A stretch of DNA of 64,000 nt from an uncultured Bacteroidales bacterium (GTDB taxonomy: Bacteria > Bacteroidota > Bacteroidia > Bacteroidales > Bacteroidaceae): NCBI GenBank assembly GCA_949297215.1, contig CASFRV010000001.1, positions 496,001 to 560,000 of the forward strand. Direction: 5' to 3'. The position numbers and the translations under genes are program-made. This document shows positions 45,894 to 54,549 of the stretch, in pieces. Position 1 is the first letter of the stretch; each line of letters opens with the position of its first letter. The notes under the pieces were generated by a model. The model made no database searches. It worked only from the letters and a program-made list of their open reading frames with translations, and was not told the origin of the DNA.

Positions 45894-47210
45894 CTATACA
45901 TTCTCCTTTTTACCGAAGCCTGGCTCAACCCGTATGAGAGAAGCCACGAGGAACGTGACGGGGGTGAGACACATGACGATGATGAAAAAATTGAGATAGC
46001 CCGTGGCTTCCTGCAACCAGCCGGCCACCATTCCTGGCAGCATCATGCCGAGGGCCATCAGCCCTGTGCAGAAAGCGTAGTGGGCGGTTTTTGAAGCGCC
46101 ACGCGAAAAATAAATCATGAAGAGCATATAGGCGGTGAAGCCGAAGCCGTAGCCAAACTGCTCGAAGAACACAGCCACGTTTATCACCGCCAGGCCGGTG
46201 GGCTGATAATAGGCCAGAAAGATGTAGACGGCGTTGGGCAGCGATATGGCAAGCACCATGGGAAGCAGCCACTTGCGAAAGCCGTCGGCAGCCACGGCCA
46301 CCCCGCCGAAGATGCCGCCCAGCGTGAGCCCGATGACTCCCACCGTTCCCTGCACGATGCCCACCTCGGCTGTTGTGAGGCCCAGCCCTCCGGCATCGGC
46401 CTTGTCGAGAAAAAACAACGGGCAGATCTTCGTGAGCAAAGCTTCGGGAAAGCGGTAAAGCAAAAGAAAAGCCAGCGCTACAAGTATCTGGGACTTTTTA
46501 AAGAAAGAGGTAAAGGTGGTCAGCAGGCCGCCAAACAGCACCCCGGGGCGGAGCTTTTGCTTTGTTTCCTGCTCCGGGCGTGGCAGGATGAGCGTGTGAT
46601 AGGCAGCTATGGCGAGCAGCAGCAGAGCGGTAAGCCCCATCGTGACGGCCCAAGCCTTAAAGGGTATGCGCGTGTACACCTCCATCACGCCGGCAAACAT
46701 CGTGAGCAATCCCTGCCCCGCAATGGTGGCAATGCGATAGAACGTGCTGCGTATTCCGACGTTGAGCGCTTGGTCGTGCTCGTTGAGCGCAAGCATATAA
46801 AAGCCGTCGGCAGCGATGTCGTGGGTGGCGCTGCTGAAAGCCATCAGCCAGAAGAAAGCCAGGCTCCACTGTATGCCGTGCGGGGCTCGCAGCGAAAAGG
46901 CCACGCCGGCCAAAGATGCGCCTATAAGGATTTGCATGGCCAGGATCCACCAGCGCTTGGTGCGCAGCACGTCGACGATGGGGCTCCAAAGCGGCTTGAT
47001 GACCCAAGGCAGGTAGAGCCACGACGTGAAAAGGGCGATCTCGGCATTGCCAAGGCCCAGGCGCTTATACATGACGACGGCAATCGACATTACCACCACG
47101 TAGGGGAGGCCTTCGGCAAAATAGAGCGACGGTATCCACGCCCAGGGATGTACGGACCGCCTTTTCCGAAGCAGCGGCGATGCTGCCGGGCGCTTTTCTT
47201 GTTTCATCAT
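45894..47210 (-). CDS. ampG: AmpG-family muropeptide permease
   Basis: The 438-residue MFS transporter has about 12 helices. SLYFAEGLPYVVVMSIAVVMYK (first helix) and LFTSWLYLPWVIKPLWSPIVD are strong AmpG signatures, and HDIAADGFYMLALNE is the conserved fourth-helix motif. AmpG imports GlcNAc-anhydroMurNAc peptides released by lytic transglycosylases. Two ATGs overlap at the start (47210 and 47207). It begins 1 bp after the stop of the SpoIID fusion, so the two are tightly coupled. Confidence 0.9.
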   Translation of the reverse strand: MMKQEKRPAASPLLRKRRSVHPWAWIPSLYFAEGLPYVVVMSIAVVMYKRLGLGNAEIALFTSWLYLPWVIKPLWSPIVDVLRTKRWWILAMQILIGASLAGVAFSLRAPHGIQWSLAFFWLMAFSSATHDIAADGFYMLALNEHDQALNVGIRSTFYRIATIAGQGLLTMFAGVMEVYTRIPFKAWAVTMGLTALLLLAIAAYHTLILPRPEQETKQKLRPGVLFGGLLTTFTSFFKKSQILVALAFLLLYRFPEALLTKICPLFFLDKADAGGLGLTTAEVGIVQGTVGVIGLTLGGIFGGVAVAADGFRKWLLPMVLAISLPNAVYIFLAYYQPTGLAVINVAVFFEQFGYGFGFTAYMLFMIYFSRGASKTAHYAFCTGLMALGMMLPGMVAGWLQEATGYLNFFIIVMCLTPVTFLVASLIRVEPGFGKKENV

Positions 47211-47211
47211 C

Positions 47212-50200
47212 TTAATAGAGTTTCTTAATGTCGGTTCCCGCGTAGTAGTGATGCAGGATTTCGTCGCAGGTGTACCCTTTTTTGCTCATTACGGCAGCGC
47301 CTATCTGGCACATTCCCACGCCGTGCCCCCAGCCGGCGCCATAGAGGGTAAAGCTGTCGGGCGTGGCCCCGGGCTTGCCGTGCTTTTCCACGACGAAGGC
47401 TGAGCTGTACAGATGGCTGGCCGACAGGCTGCGGCGTATTTCGAGTTCCTTGCCGATGATGAGCGTCTTTTTCGTTCCCACTATTTTCAGTTTTTTCAGG
47501 CGGCCGCTGGCTCCGCGGCACACAGGGATCAGGTCGGTTATTTCACCAAAATCTTCGCCCCGCTTCTGACGGATAAGGGCTGCCAGCTCGTCTTGCGTAT
47601 ATTCCACCTTCCACCGGTAGAAATCGGGCGTTTCGCGGTCGTAGTCGTTCAGCACGTTGTCGAGCAGCTGCTTGTCGTCTGTGTGGCAAAAAGCATCGGG
47701 CGTTTCTCTGATCCACCGTTCGGCGGTGGCCTCGTCCATGGCGTCGGGCAGGGGGCGGCTTGCGTTTTCGGCCGCAGCCGTGTCGCAAACGGGCGAGAGA
47801 TATGGCTCGTCGCGTTCCTCCCAGCAGGTGGAGTAGCGCTCCGTCACGCCGCCGCAACACTTGGAAAAGCGGGCGTCGCACAGCTCGCCGTGGCTGGTGA
47901 GCACCTTGCCGCGTGTGGCCTCGACAGCCCGGCTGACGGCCGGCGACGTTTCGCGCGTAATGCCCTGATAGCGCTGGCAGTGGTCGTCGGCGCACACGTC
48001 GAAGAGCGTGTGGTCTTCGCGGTCGTACCAGCGGATTTGTTCTGTTTCCGAGCGCGCGAAGGAAAAGAAGCTGCGTCGCTCGTTGAGGTTTTCGTGCCGG
48101 TGTTTCATCTGATGGAAGAGCCAGCTGCGCGACACGATGGCATGTGCTTTGAGCAGTTCGAGCGGAGCTGCGGCGTTCATTTCGCTGCTGATGACGCTGG
48201 CCAGATAGCTTTCGGCCGGTATGCGGTTGATGACCACCAGCTTTTCTTCGTCGACGATGATGTGCAGCGTGCCGCGGAAGGTTTGCTCTTCGCTTCGCTC
48301 CCAATGGAAGCGCTGCCCGATGACAACGTCTTTGAGCGTGAACGAGGCATCGGGTGTGGAGGGGCTGAAGGTGAGTTCGCTGTACAGATTGCCTCTCCAA
48401 AGTATGCCCCCGTCGCTGCACGTCGCTTCTTGGAGCCCGATGGCCGTTTCACCTTTGGCTGCATACGGCGTGTTCAGGCAAAAGCGGATGTGGCCGGCAC
48501 GGACAAGGCCCACCGCCACCTCCGGCTCCTGCCCGTCGAAACGAAGCGGGCATTCCTCTTCGTCTGCCGGAGAGTTTTTGGCAAGGCCATGTAGCTTCTT
48601 GGCGATTTGTGCCATTTCCTCTTCGGGCAGCGTCACCTCGCGCAGGATGGCGGCCGCCTGCTCAACGCCGAGCCGCTCAAAATCTTCCTTGCGGGGAGTG
48701 ATGATGAGGCCGGCCATGTCCAACGCGCCGGGGCTGACGAGCAGACGCCTGTCGTCGTCGGCAAAATAGCAGTCGGGCCGATGCTTCCTTCTGGGGAAGA
48801 GCACGATGACGACGCTGTCGTCTTCGCCGGGAGCTCCCTTCTGCCGCCAGGCCAGCAGGTTGAAGTCGGGTTCGCTCTGCCCCTTCTCGCGTGGCAGGGT
48901 GGACATCAGTTGGTAAAACAAGTGTGAGTCGCCTCCCTCCTGTTCGCCCAGCAGCACGAAAGCCGGGCAGGCATATCCGTGCAGGCGGTAGAGGCCGGCG
49001 CTCTTTGTGCGGTAGCCATGCTCTTCCAGGTCGGCTTCCTCGGTCGGCGAGATGGGATAGATTTTTTCCAGCCGGTTTTCATACAGTTTCCAGTCGCGCT
49101 CCAACGGGACGACGCCGCGCCGCCCGGCCTGAAAGTGGGCATGGTCGGGGGCCGAGGCTCCGCTGCGCCCGCCGTTGTAGAAAACGAGAAACTCGGGCAG
49201 GGCCCATGCCAGGCGGCAGAAGTCGGGCAGGCGTCCGGCAAAGGTCTGCGGCACGTGGCGCCGTGTGGGTATGGTCAGGTGGAGCGGCAGGATGGGGTAG
49301 GGGTTGAGCAATATCTCATATTTTCCCTCGACGGGGAGCGAGAGCTGCTGCGGCGGTCTGTTGTGCGGGCAAAGGAAGCAGGGGCGCCTGTGCAGGCTCT
49401 GCTCGTCCACGCGTGCCGCCGTGGAGCGGATGCGGCGCGGGTTGAGCTGCACGTCGAGGCGGAAGTCGTCGGTTTCGAGGTGGCGCACGCAGATGTCGTT
49501 TTCCACCTCGTCAAAGCGCCGGGCCACGTCGGGCCATTCCGTCAGCTGCCTCTCGACGAAGCCCATCACCTCGTTTTCGTCAGCCTCGTGCTGCCACGTG
49601 CGGTTCATCCGGCGTCGGGCCTCGACCTCGATGGCTCGCAGGCTGTCTTTGTAGGCGTTGTTGCGGTTTTGGGCCTCGACGGAGAGCGCTGCGTCCGAGT
49701 TGCCCTCCCAGCGTCGGCACAGATAGAGCTCGTCGAAGATGCGGCCCACGCGGTAGCGGCGCGACACGGCGAGCCCCACGGCATAGTCTTCGCCATACGA
49801 CGTGTTGGGGAACCCGATTTGCCGCAGCACGCCCGTCAGGAAAGCTCTGGGCGCCCCCAGGCCGTTTACGCGCAGGGCGTTGTTGCGTCCGTTTTCGGGC
49901 GTCCACTCGCGGTGGTCGATCAGGCCCGGCGGCAGGGTGTTCAGGTGAAAATCGACCATGCGGTAGGCCCCCACCACCATGGCGCAGCGCTCGCGGCGGA
50001 AGCAGTCGACGATGCGTGCCAGCGTGTGCGGGCCGGCATAGAGGTCGTCCGAGTCGAGCTGCACGGCGTAGCGGCCGCAACGGGCGTCGCGTATGGCCAT
50101 GTCCCAGCATCCGCCGATGCTCAGGTCCGCTCTTTCGGGGTGCAGCACGACGACGCGCGGATCGGCCGCATAGCGGGCGAGCACTGCCGGCGTGCCGTCG

Positions 50201-51069
50201 GTCGAGTGGTTGTCGACAACGATGACGTTGTAGGCAAAGGGGGGCGTCTGGCTCAAAGCGCTCTCCACGGCGTCGCCGATGGTGCGTTCGCGGTTGCGCA
50301 CGGGGATGACGACGCTCGCCTCGACGGGGTAGGTGCCGTCGTCGTGCGGCAGCTCGTCCGTTTCGTCGTGCGGCAGCCACGCGCCGATGGCTTTCAGGTG
50401 GGCGGTGCATGCCAGCTCCATCTCCACCTGCGCGTCGCGCCGGGTGGGGTCGACATAGTCGAACTGCCTGTCGCCGCTTTTCCGCAGGTCGACGGGGCGC
50501 TCGGTATAGAGCAGCTCGCGCAGGTGGAACACCCCGCCATGGCGGCCGGCATAGAGCCGCAGGGCATAGGGCGCCGCAAAGCGGTAGGTGACCTGTGGCG
50601 TTTCGTCGAGAAAGCGGCGCAGGGCCTCTGTGCGCAGCAGCCACAGTCCGCCGCAGTCGAAGTCGTCGCGCAGGCTGCCCTCGCCGCAGTCGATCGTGGG
50701 ATGCGCCACGCGGCGCAGCTCCCCGTCGGCGGCCGGCAGCTCGTCGTAGCGGTCGGCATAGACCATGTCGGCCCCCGTGGCGCGTGCCGCCTCGGCCAGG
50801 CGCTCGAAGCAGCGGTAGCCGGGGGCAAAGGCCACGGGGCGCAAAAACAGCGCCACATATTCCGTCTGCGCCGCAGCAACCACAGCCCGCAGCCCCGCCG
50901 AGCCGGTCAGCCCGCCGGGGCAGGCGTCCCCGGGCGCCACCACGTAGACGCCCCCCACGCACGGCATGCGCCGCACCTCGTGCAGGCATCGCGCAAACGC
51001 CTCGGCATGAGGCGCCGGGGTGGTGAAAAAGTCGATTTCCCCCCTTCGTGTCATCTTGATATTTTCCAT
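47212..51069 (-). CDS. Three-part fusion: GT2 glycosyltransferase, HIT-like (DUF4922) and SpoIID/LytB domains
   Basis: From the ATG at 51069 (MENIKMTRRG) the product is 1285 residues, with no signal peptide. Residues 1-240 look like a degenerate glycosyltransferase half. Residues 250-450 are a GT2 domain (EASVVIPVRNRERT, IVVDNHSTDGT, QLDSDD). Residues 540-830 are a DUF4922 or GalT/HIT-like domain with a CFLC pair (C564, C567) and PDHAHFQAG (H643, H645, Q647), as in sugar-nucleotide phosphorylases. Residues 850-1285 are SpoIID/LytB, with the putative catalytic E963 (VISSEMN) and the end signature GWGHGVGMCQIGA. SpoIID is a lytic transglycosylase of denuded glycan strands. It is 1 bp ahead of ampG. 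The missing export signal is puzzling. Confidence 0.85.
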   Translation of the reverse strand: MENIKMTRRGEIDFFTTPAPHAEAFARCLHEVRRMPCVGGVYVVAPGDACPGGLTGSAGLRAVVAAAQTEYVALFLRPVAFAPGYRCFERLAEAARATGADMVYADRYDELPAADGELRRVAHPTIDCGEGSLRDDFDCGGLWLLRTEALRRFLDETPQVTYRFAAPYALRLYAGRHGGVFHLRELLYTERPVDLRKSGDRQFDYVDPTRRDAQVEMELACTAHLKAIGAWLPHDETDELPHDDGTYPVEASVVIPVRNRERTIGDAVESALSQTPPFAYNVIVVDNHSTDGTPAVLARYAADPRVVVLHPERADLSIGGCWDMAIRDARCGRYAVQLDSDDLYAGPHTLARIVDCFRRERCAMVVGAYRMVDFHLNTLPPGLIDHREWTPENGRNNALRVNGLGAPRAFLTGVLRQIGFPNTSYGEDYAVGLAVSRRYRVGRIFDELYLCRRWEGNSDAALSVEAQNRNNAYKDSLRAIEVEARRRMNRTWQHEADENEVMGFVERQLTEWPDVARRFDEVENDICVRHLETDDFRLDVQLNPRRIRSTAARVDEQSLHRRPCFLCPHNRPPQQLSLPVEGKYEILLNPYPILPLHLTIPTRRHVPQTFAGRLPDFCRLAWALPEFLVFYNGGRSGASAPDHAHFQAGRRGVVPLERDWKLYENRLEKIYPISPTEEADLEEHGYRTKSAGLYRLHGYACPAFVLLGEQEGGDSHLFYQLMSTLPREKGQSEPDFNLLAWRQKGAPGEDDSVVIVLFPRRKHRPDCYFADDDRRLLVSPGALDMAGLIITPRKEDFERLGVEQAAAILREVTLPEEEMAQIAKKLHGLAKNSPADEEECPLRFDGQEPEVAVGLVRAGHIRFCLNTPYAAKGETAIGLQEATCSDGGILWRGNLYSELTFSPSTPDASFTLKDVVIGQRFHWERSEEQTFRGTLHIIVDEEKLVVINRIPAESYLASVISSEMNAAAPLELLKAHAIVSRSWLFHQMKHRHENLNERRSFFSFARSETEQIRWYDREDHTLFDVCADDHCQRYQGITRETSPAVSRAVEATRGKVLTSHGELCDARFSKCCGGVTERYSTCWEERDEPYLSPVCDTAAAENASRPLPDAMDEATAERWIRETPDAFCHTDDKQLLDNVLNDYDRETPDFYRWKVEYTQDELAALIRQKRGEDFGEITDLIPVCRGASGRLKKLKIVGTKKTLIIGKELEIRRSLSASHLYSSAFVVEKHGKPGATPDSFTLYGAGWGHGVGMCQIGAAVMSKKGYTCDEILHHYYAGTDIKKLY

Positions 51070-51193
51070 AGCATTGATTCTTTTTTTGTAAAAAAACGTT
51101 CTACGCCCAGCGCGGGTCAGCTGGCAGAGGCGGCCCCCCATGCGATCCCCTCAGCACCCCTCGCCCCGGCGGCACAAAAGCCCCGGCCGGGCG

Positions 51194-52132
51194 TCATGGC
51201 TGCTGCTCGGGGCCCCGGCCGTCGGCTGCCAGGCGGTAAGAGAAGGCCCAGAGCACGAGGGTGGCGTTCAGCAGCACGAAAGCCCCCACCGCCGTGGCAC
51301 ACAAAAACCACAGCCCCACAGCCGCAGCAGGCATGGCTCCCGCGGCGTCGCCCATCAGGCTGCTCATGGCCCCCGCGCCGGCCGACAGCAGCAGCGTCAG
51401 CGCGGGCAGTGAGGCGGCGAGCGCCACCGGGACAAGCAGCACCGAGGCGAGCAGGCCGATGAGCAGGAAACCGCCAAACAGGCGCCTGAAGCCGCCCACC
51501 GCCACCCGCAGCGAGCTGCGCAGCGGCCGGCGCTCCACGACGTAGGCCACAAAGGCCGCGGCCCCCGTGGGCAGCACGTACGCCGCCACCACGGCTGGCA
51601 GCAGCCAGCGCCAGGCCGCAGCGCCCGGCCGCGCCGCCAGGGCCACCGCCACGGCAGGCACGACGAGCACCACGGCAGCCATCAGCAGCGCGCGGCCGCC
51701 ACACGCCGGCACATCGGCCCACGGCCCACGACCACACACACCCGGCAGGGCTCCCGAGCGCTGCACAAAGCGCACCTGCGCAGCCGCCGCGCCGCCCCAC
51801 GCGAAAAGGCCCGCCGCAGCAGCCAGCAGCGCCCCGCCGGCCCACATCCACGCCTCGGCCGGCAGCACGCGGACCAGCGGCAGCAGGGCGCCACCGCCGG
51901 CAGCCTCCGCCAGCAGCCGCAGCGGCAGCAGAAAGTCGAGTTGCAGCCGGGCTGCCATATAGCCCGCCGCGGCAAAAGCCAGCCCCGAGAGCAGCAAGGG
52001 GGCAAGAAGGAAACCAACAAAGCGCCCCGGCTGCAGGGCATAAGCCCGCCAGGCGTCGGCCAAACAGGCCCTCACGCCGCGCGGCTTCGCGAACGAAGCC
52101 CACGCCGCATCCTTTTTAATATCTGCATCCAT
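51194..52132 (-). CDS. Hypothetical multi-pass membrane protein, very GC-rich
   Basis: The ATG at 52132 (MDADIKKDAAW) gives 312 residues. The N-terminal 30 residues are soluble, followed by about six hydrophobic segments rich in Ala, Leu, Val and Gly, and a short polar tail (YRLAADGRGPEQQP). I recognise no family. The layout of paired helices with an internal amphipathic stretch (VVERRPLRSSLRVAVGGFRRLFGG) is seen in uncharacterised envelope proteins. GC content is visibly higher than in the neighbours. It ends 124 bp before the SpoIID fusion start, with a -7 element of its own 51 bp upstream. Confidence 0.7.
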   Translation of the reverse strand: MDADIKKDAAWASFAKPRGVRACLADAWRAYALQPGRFVGFLLAPLLLSGLAFAAAGYMAARLQLDFLLPLRLLAEAAGGGALLPLVRVLPAEAWMWAGGALLAAAAGLFAWGGAAAAQVRFVQRSGALPGVCGRGPWADVPACGGRALLMAAVVLVVPAVAVALAARPGAAAWRWLLPAVVAAYVLPTGAAAFVAYVVERRPLRSSLRVAVGGFRRLFGGFLLIGLLASVLLVPVALAASLPALTLLLSAGAGAMSSLMGDAAGAMPAAAVGLWFLCATAVGAFVLLNATLVLWAFSYRLAADGRGPEQQP

Positions 52133-52182
52133 ACTATGTGTTGAGCAAAACTTTAAACGCACGCCATCCGGCATACATCAGG

Positions 52183-52190
52183 CAAAGATA
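52183..52190 (-). promoter_or_regulatory. Promoter -7 element (TATCTTTG) for the membrane-protein gene
   Basis: On the minus strand TATCTTTG lies 51 bp before the ATG at 52132. Confidence 0.6.
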
Positions 52191-52204
52191 GTGCAAGGCG
52201 AGAG

Positions 52205-52425
52205 AACAATTGACAATTGACAATTGAAAATTGAAAATTTTCTTCTCTCGCACCATCTTACAAATTGACAACTTCTTTCAATTGAATAAGAATTCACTTT
52301 TCACTTTTCACTTTTCACTTTTGACTTTCGATTGTCCATTGAAAACAATTATCAATTATCCATTGTCAATTTTCAATTGAATTTGATTGTCAATTTTCAA
52401 TTATCAATTATCAATCGTCAATTGA
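52205..52425. repeat. Heptamer-type simple repeats (ACAATTG, CACTTTT, TCAATTA families)
   Basis: Runs of short units all have a 7-bp period: about three ACAATTG then AAAATTG (from 52207), about four CACTTTT (52300-52325), and interrupted TCAATTN units to 52425. The tract is strongly AT-rich in a GC-rich surrounding. No gene is supported here. Confidence 0.75.
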
Positions 52426-52589
52426 AAAACGATTGTCCATTGCCAAAGGCCTCGAAGAGGCCGCTCCCATCAGTAACCGAGGGTGAAGCGAAGCGGAACC
52501 TTCGGTGGAGCCCTTCGCAGAAGAAAGCCGGCCTCGAAGAGGTCGCCATACCCGAGAGTCTGCAATTCTCAATTCTCAATTGTCAATTG
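52421..52589. repeat. About 170-bp direct repeat, copy 1
   Basis: This GC-rich block is nearly identical to 52680-52849, with an offset of 259-260 bp, a few substitutions and a 1-nt indel. It carries two CCTCGAAGAGG-type small hairpins and ends in TCTCAATTCTCAATTG. Confidence 0.9.
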
Positions 52590-52595
52590 AATTCG

Positions 52596-52683
52596 ATTAT
52601 CAATTATCAATTATCAATTATCAATTATCAATTATCAATTATCAATTATCAATTATCAATTATCAATTATCAATTATCAATTG
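52596..52683. repeat. Tandem 7-bp repeat (TCAATTA), about 12 copies
   Basis: An uninterrupted heptamer array of about 88 bp lies between the two long direct repeats. Because 7 is not a multiple of 3, a frame through it yields the heptapeptide QLSIINY over and over; this is not a real protein. Confidence 0.95.
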
Positions 52684-52849
52684 AAAAACGATTGTCCATT
52701 GCCAAAGGCCTCGAAGAGGCCGCTTCCATCAGTAACCGAGGGTGAAGCGAAGCGGAACCTTCGGTGGAGCCCCCTCGCAGAAGAAAGCCGGCCTCGAAGA
52801 GGTCGCCATACCCGAGAGTCTGCAATTCTCAATTCTCAATTGTCAATTG
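52680..52849. repeat. About 170-bp direct repeat, copy 2
   Basis: Second copy of the block at 52421-52589. Together the repeats fill most of the region between two divergent genes (52133-52995). Confidence 0.9.
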
Positions 52850-52899
52850 TCAATTGAAAAAGTTTCCCGCTCCGCAGCGCCCATATCGGGGCAAATGTT

Positions 52900-52907
52900 T
52901 AATTTTG
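52900..52907 (+). promoter_or_regulatory. Promoter -7 element (TAATTTTG) for the porin gene
   Basis: TAATTTTG matches TAnnTTTG, 88 bp before the porin ATG and just after the repeat region. Confidence 0.6.
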
Positions 52908-52995
52908 CAAATCGCTGTCGGGGGGGAAGAAGGCGTTCCCGGCTTTCAGAAACCGCCCCCAAAGATTAAGAAACGTCATACCATAAACAGATCTC

Positions 52996-54117
52996 ATGAA
53001 AAAGGCTTGTCAACGCGTAGCCACCCTGCTCCTCGCCGCATGTGCCGCAGCCGCCTTTCCCGTGCGTGCCGTCGGCGCCGGCGCTCCGGCCGACACAGCC
53101 GCCCACCGCGGCGCCCGGCTGCTTGAAAAGGCGGCGCCCACCCTCCGTTTCGGCGGATACATCATCGGGAAATATTCGTTTTCGACGCAGCGCGGCCAGA
53201 GCTCGAACGGAGGCTTCGACCTGCGCTTTGTGCGCCTCAGCGTGAGCGGGCGCTGCTTCACCGATTTTTCCTACCGCCTGCAGCTGGAGGTCAACGGCGC
53301 CCCCGGCCCCGACAAGGGGCCACGCGTGGTGGACGCCTATGTGGAGTGGCAAAAGCTCTCGTTCCTGCGCATCAAGCTGGGTCAGTTCAAGCGCCCCTTC
53401 GGGCTCGAAAACCCATACAGCCCGCTCGACGTGGGGCTGGGCTCGTATGCCCAGGCCACGATGAAGCTCGCCTCCATAGCCGACCGCAACGGCGAGCACA
53501 AAAGCTCGGGGCGCGACCTGGGCGTGCAGCTGCAAGGCGACCTGTTCGCCTCGCCCCGCGACGGCCACCCCTGGCTGCGCTACCAGGTGGGCCTGTTCAA
53601 CGGGCAGGGCATCAACCACACCGACAAAGACCGCCACAAAGACCTCATCGGCGCCCTGTGGCTCTCGCCCGTGAAGGGGCTCACCCTCGGCGGCTTCGGG
53701 TGGAACGGGCGCTACGTCAACGAGAGCTACACCGACGGCTCCGCGGAGCTGCGGCGCGTGCGGCGCGTGCGCTGGGGGGCCGCCCTGGCCTACGAGGGGC
53801 GGTGGACGCTGCGCGGCGAATACATGGCCTCGCACGGCGGCGTGACCACCGACGCCGCAGCGCCCCATCGCTCCGACGGCTGGTATGCCACGCTGGGCGT
53901 GCCCCTGGCCCGCGGGCTCAAGCTCTACGGCCGGTGGGACTGCTACCGCGACGCACGCACCTGGCGCTCGCTCAAGGCCGACTATGACCTGGCGCTCAAC
54001 TACCGCCTCGGCTCCCACCTCCTCTTTCAGGCCAACTATGCCTACGTCGTCGACCGCTACACCCCCGGCGACAGCCACTACAACACCTTCGACATACAGG
54101 TGGCTGCGTCGTTTTAG
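52996..54117 (+). CDS. Porin of the phosphate-selective O/P family
   Basis: The 373-residue outer-membrane protein has a signal peptide (MKKACQRVATLLLAACAAAAF) and a chain of amphipathic strands. LRFGGYIIGKYSFS, LRFVRLSVSGRCFTDFSYRLQLE, VDAYVEW and KLGQFKRPFGLENPYSP are hallmarks of the porin O/P family (PF07396). The C-terminus FDIQVAASF ends in Phe, as is usual for outer-membrane barrels. The family name does not prove phosphate selectivity. No transporter partner lies nearby. Confidence 0.88.
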   Translation: MKKACQRVATLLLAACAAAAFPVRAVGAGAPADTAAHRGARLLEKAAPTLRFGGYIIGKYSFSTQRGQSSNGGFDLRFVRLSVSGRCFTDFSYRLQLEVNGAPGPDKGPRVVDAYVEWQKLSFLRIKLGQFKRPFGLENPYSPLDVGLGSYAQATMKLASIADRNGEHKSSGRDLGVQLQGDLFASPRDGHPWLRYQVGLFNGQGINHTDKDRHKDLIGALWLSPVKGLTLGGFGWNGRYVNESYTDGSAELRRVRRVRWGAALAYEGRWTLRGEYMASHGGVTTDAAAPHRSDGWYATLGVPLARGLKLYGRWDCYRDARTWRSLKADYDLALNYRLGSHLLFQANYAYVVDRYTPGDSHYNTFDIQVAASF

Positions 54118-54190
54118 TCGGTGAATGGAGCTTTGCCTTTTTCTTTCTACCCTTAGCAGCCATGCTTCGGAACTCTTCTCTCGTTTGCAC

Positions 54191-54543
54191 TACCTTTGGC
54201 TTCGCCCAAAGTAGGCTGCGGCTCGGAAATGAAAGTAAAAACTGCGTTTTTTCTTTGCATTCCACTCGCCTTGCACTACCTTTGACTTCGCCCAAAGTAG
54301 GCTGCGGCTCGGAAATGAAAGTAAAAACTGCGTTTTTTCTTTGCATTCCACTCGCCTTGCACTACCTTTGACTTCGCCCAAGGCAGGCTGCGGCTCGGAA
54401 AGGATGAGAAAAACGTCGTTTCTCTTTTCTCTTCTCTCGCCTTGCACTACCTTTGACTTCGTCCAAGGTAGGCTGCACTCGGGAGAGAAAAAGTAAATCG
54501 CTTCGCGTTTCCTTTTTCTTTCCGCTCGTTTGCACTACCTTTG
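54191..54543 (+). repeat. Tandem array of about 86-bp repeats, each carrying a TACCTTTG element
   Basis: TACCTTTG occurs at 54191, 54277, 54363, 54448 and 54536, spaced 86, 86, 85 and 88 bp, within otherwise similar units (shared GGCTGCGGCTCGGAAA). Before the second and third copies a TTTG lies exactly 19 nt upstream (54254-54257 and 54340-54343), so those two are full Bacteroidota promoters. A diverged copy occurs at about 62868-62950. The array sits 7 bp before an outer-membrane gene. Confidence 0.9.
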
Positions 54544-54549
54544 CAGGCG

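Noticed and set aside
48979..51462. An 827-codon open frame opposite the SpoIID fusion
   Set aside because: Same reason: a composition artefact with no recognisable motif. The opposite strand has a full set of domain signatures.
52205..52860. Replication origin
   Set aside because: AT-rich with repeats, but no TTATCCACA DnaA boxes were seen and no dnaA or dnaN lies nearby.
52332..52969. Small proteins with QLSIINY repeats and a shared basic tail
   Set aside because: They are translations of a 7-bp tandem repeat and of the duplicated 170-bp block. No start signal or family.
54191..54543. CRISPR array
   Set aside because: Whole 86-bp units are similar, with no short repeat separated by unique spacers, and no cas genes are nearby.
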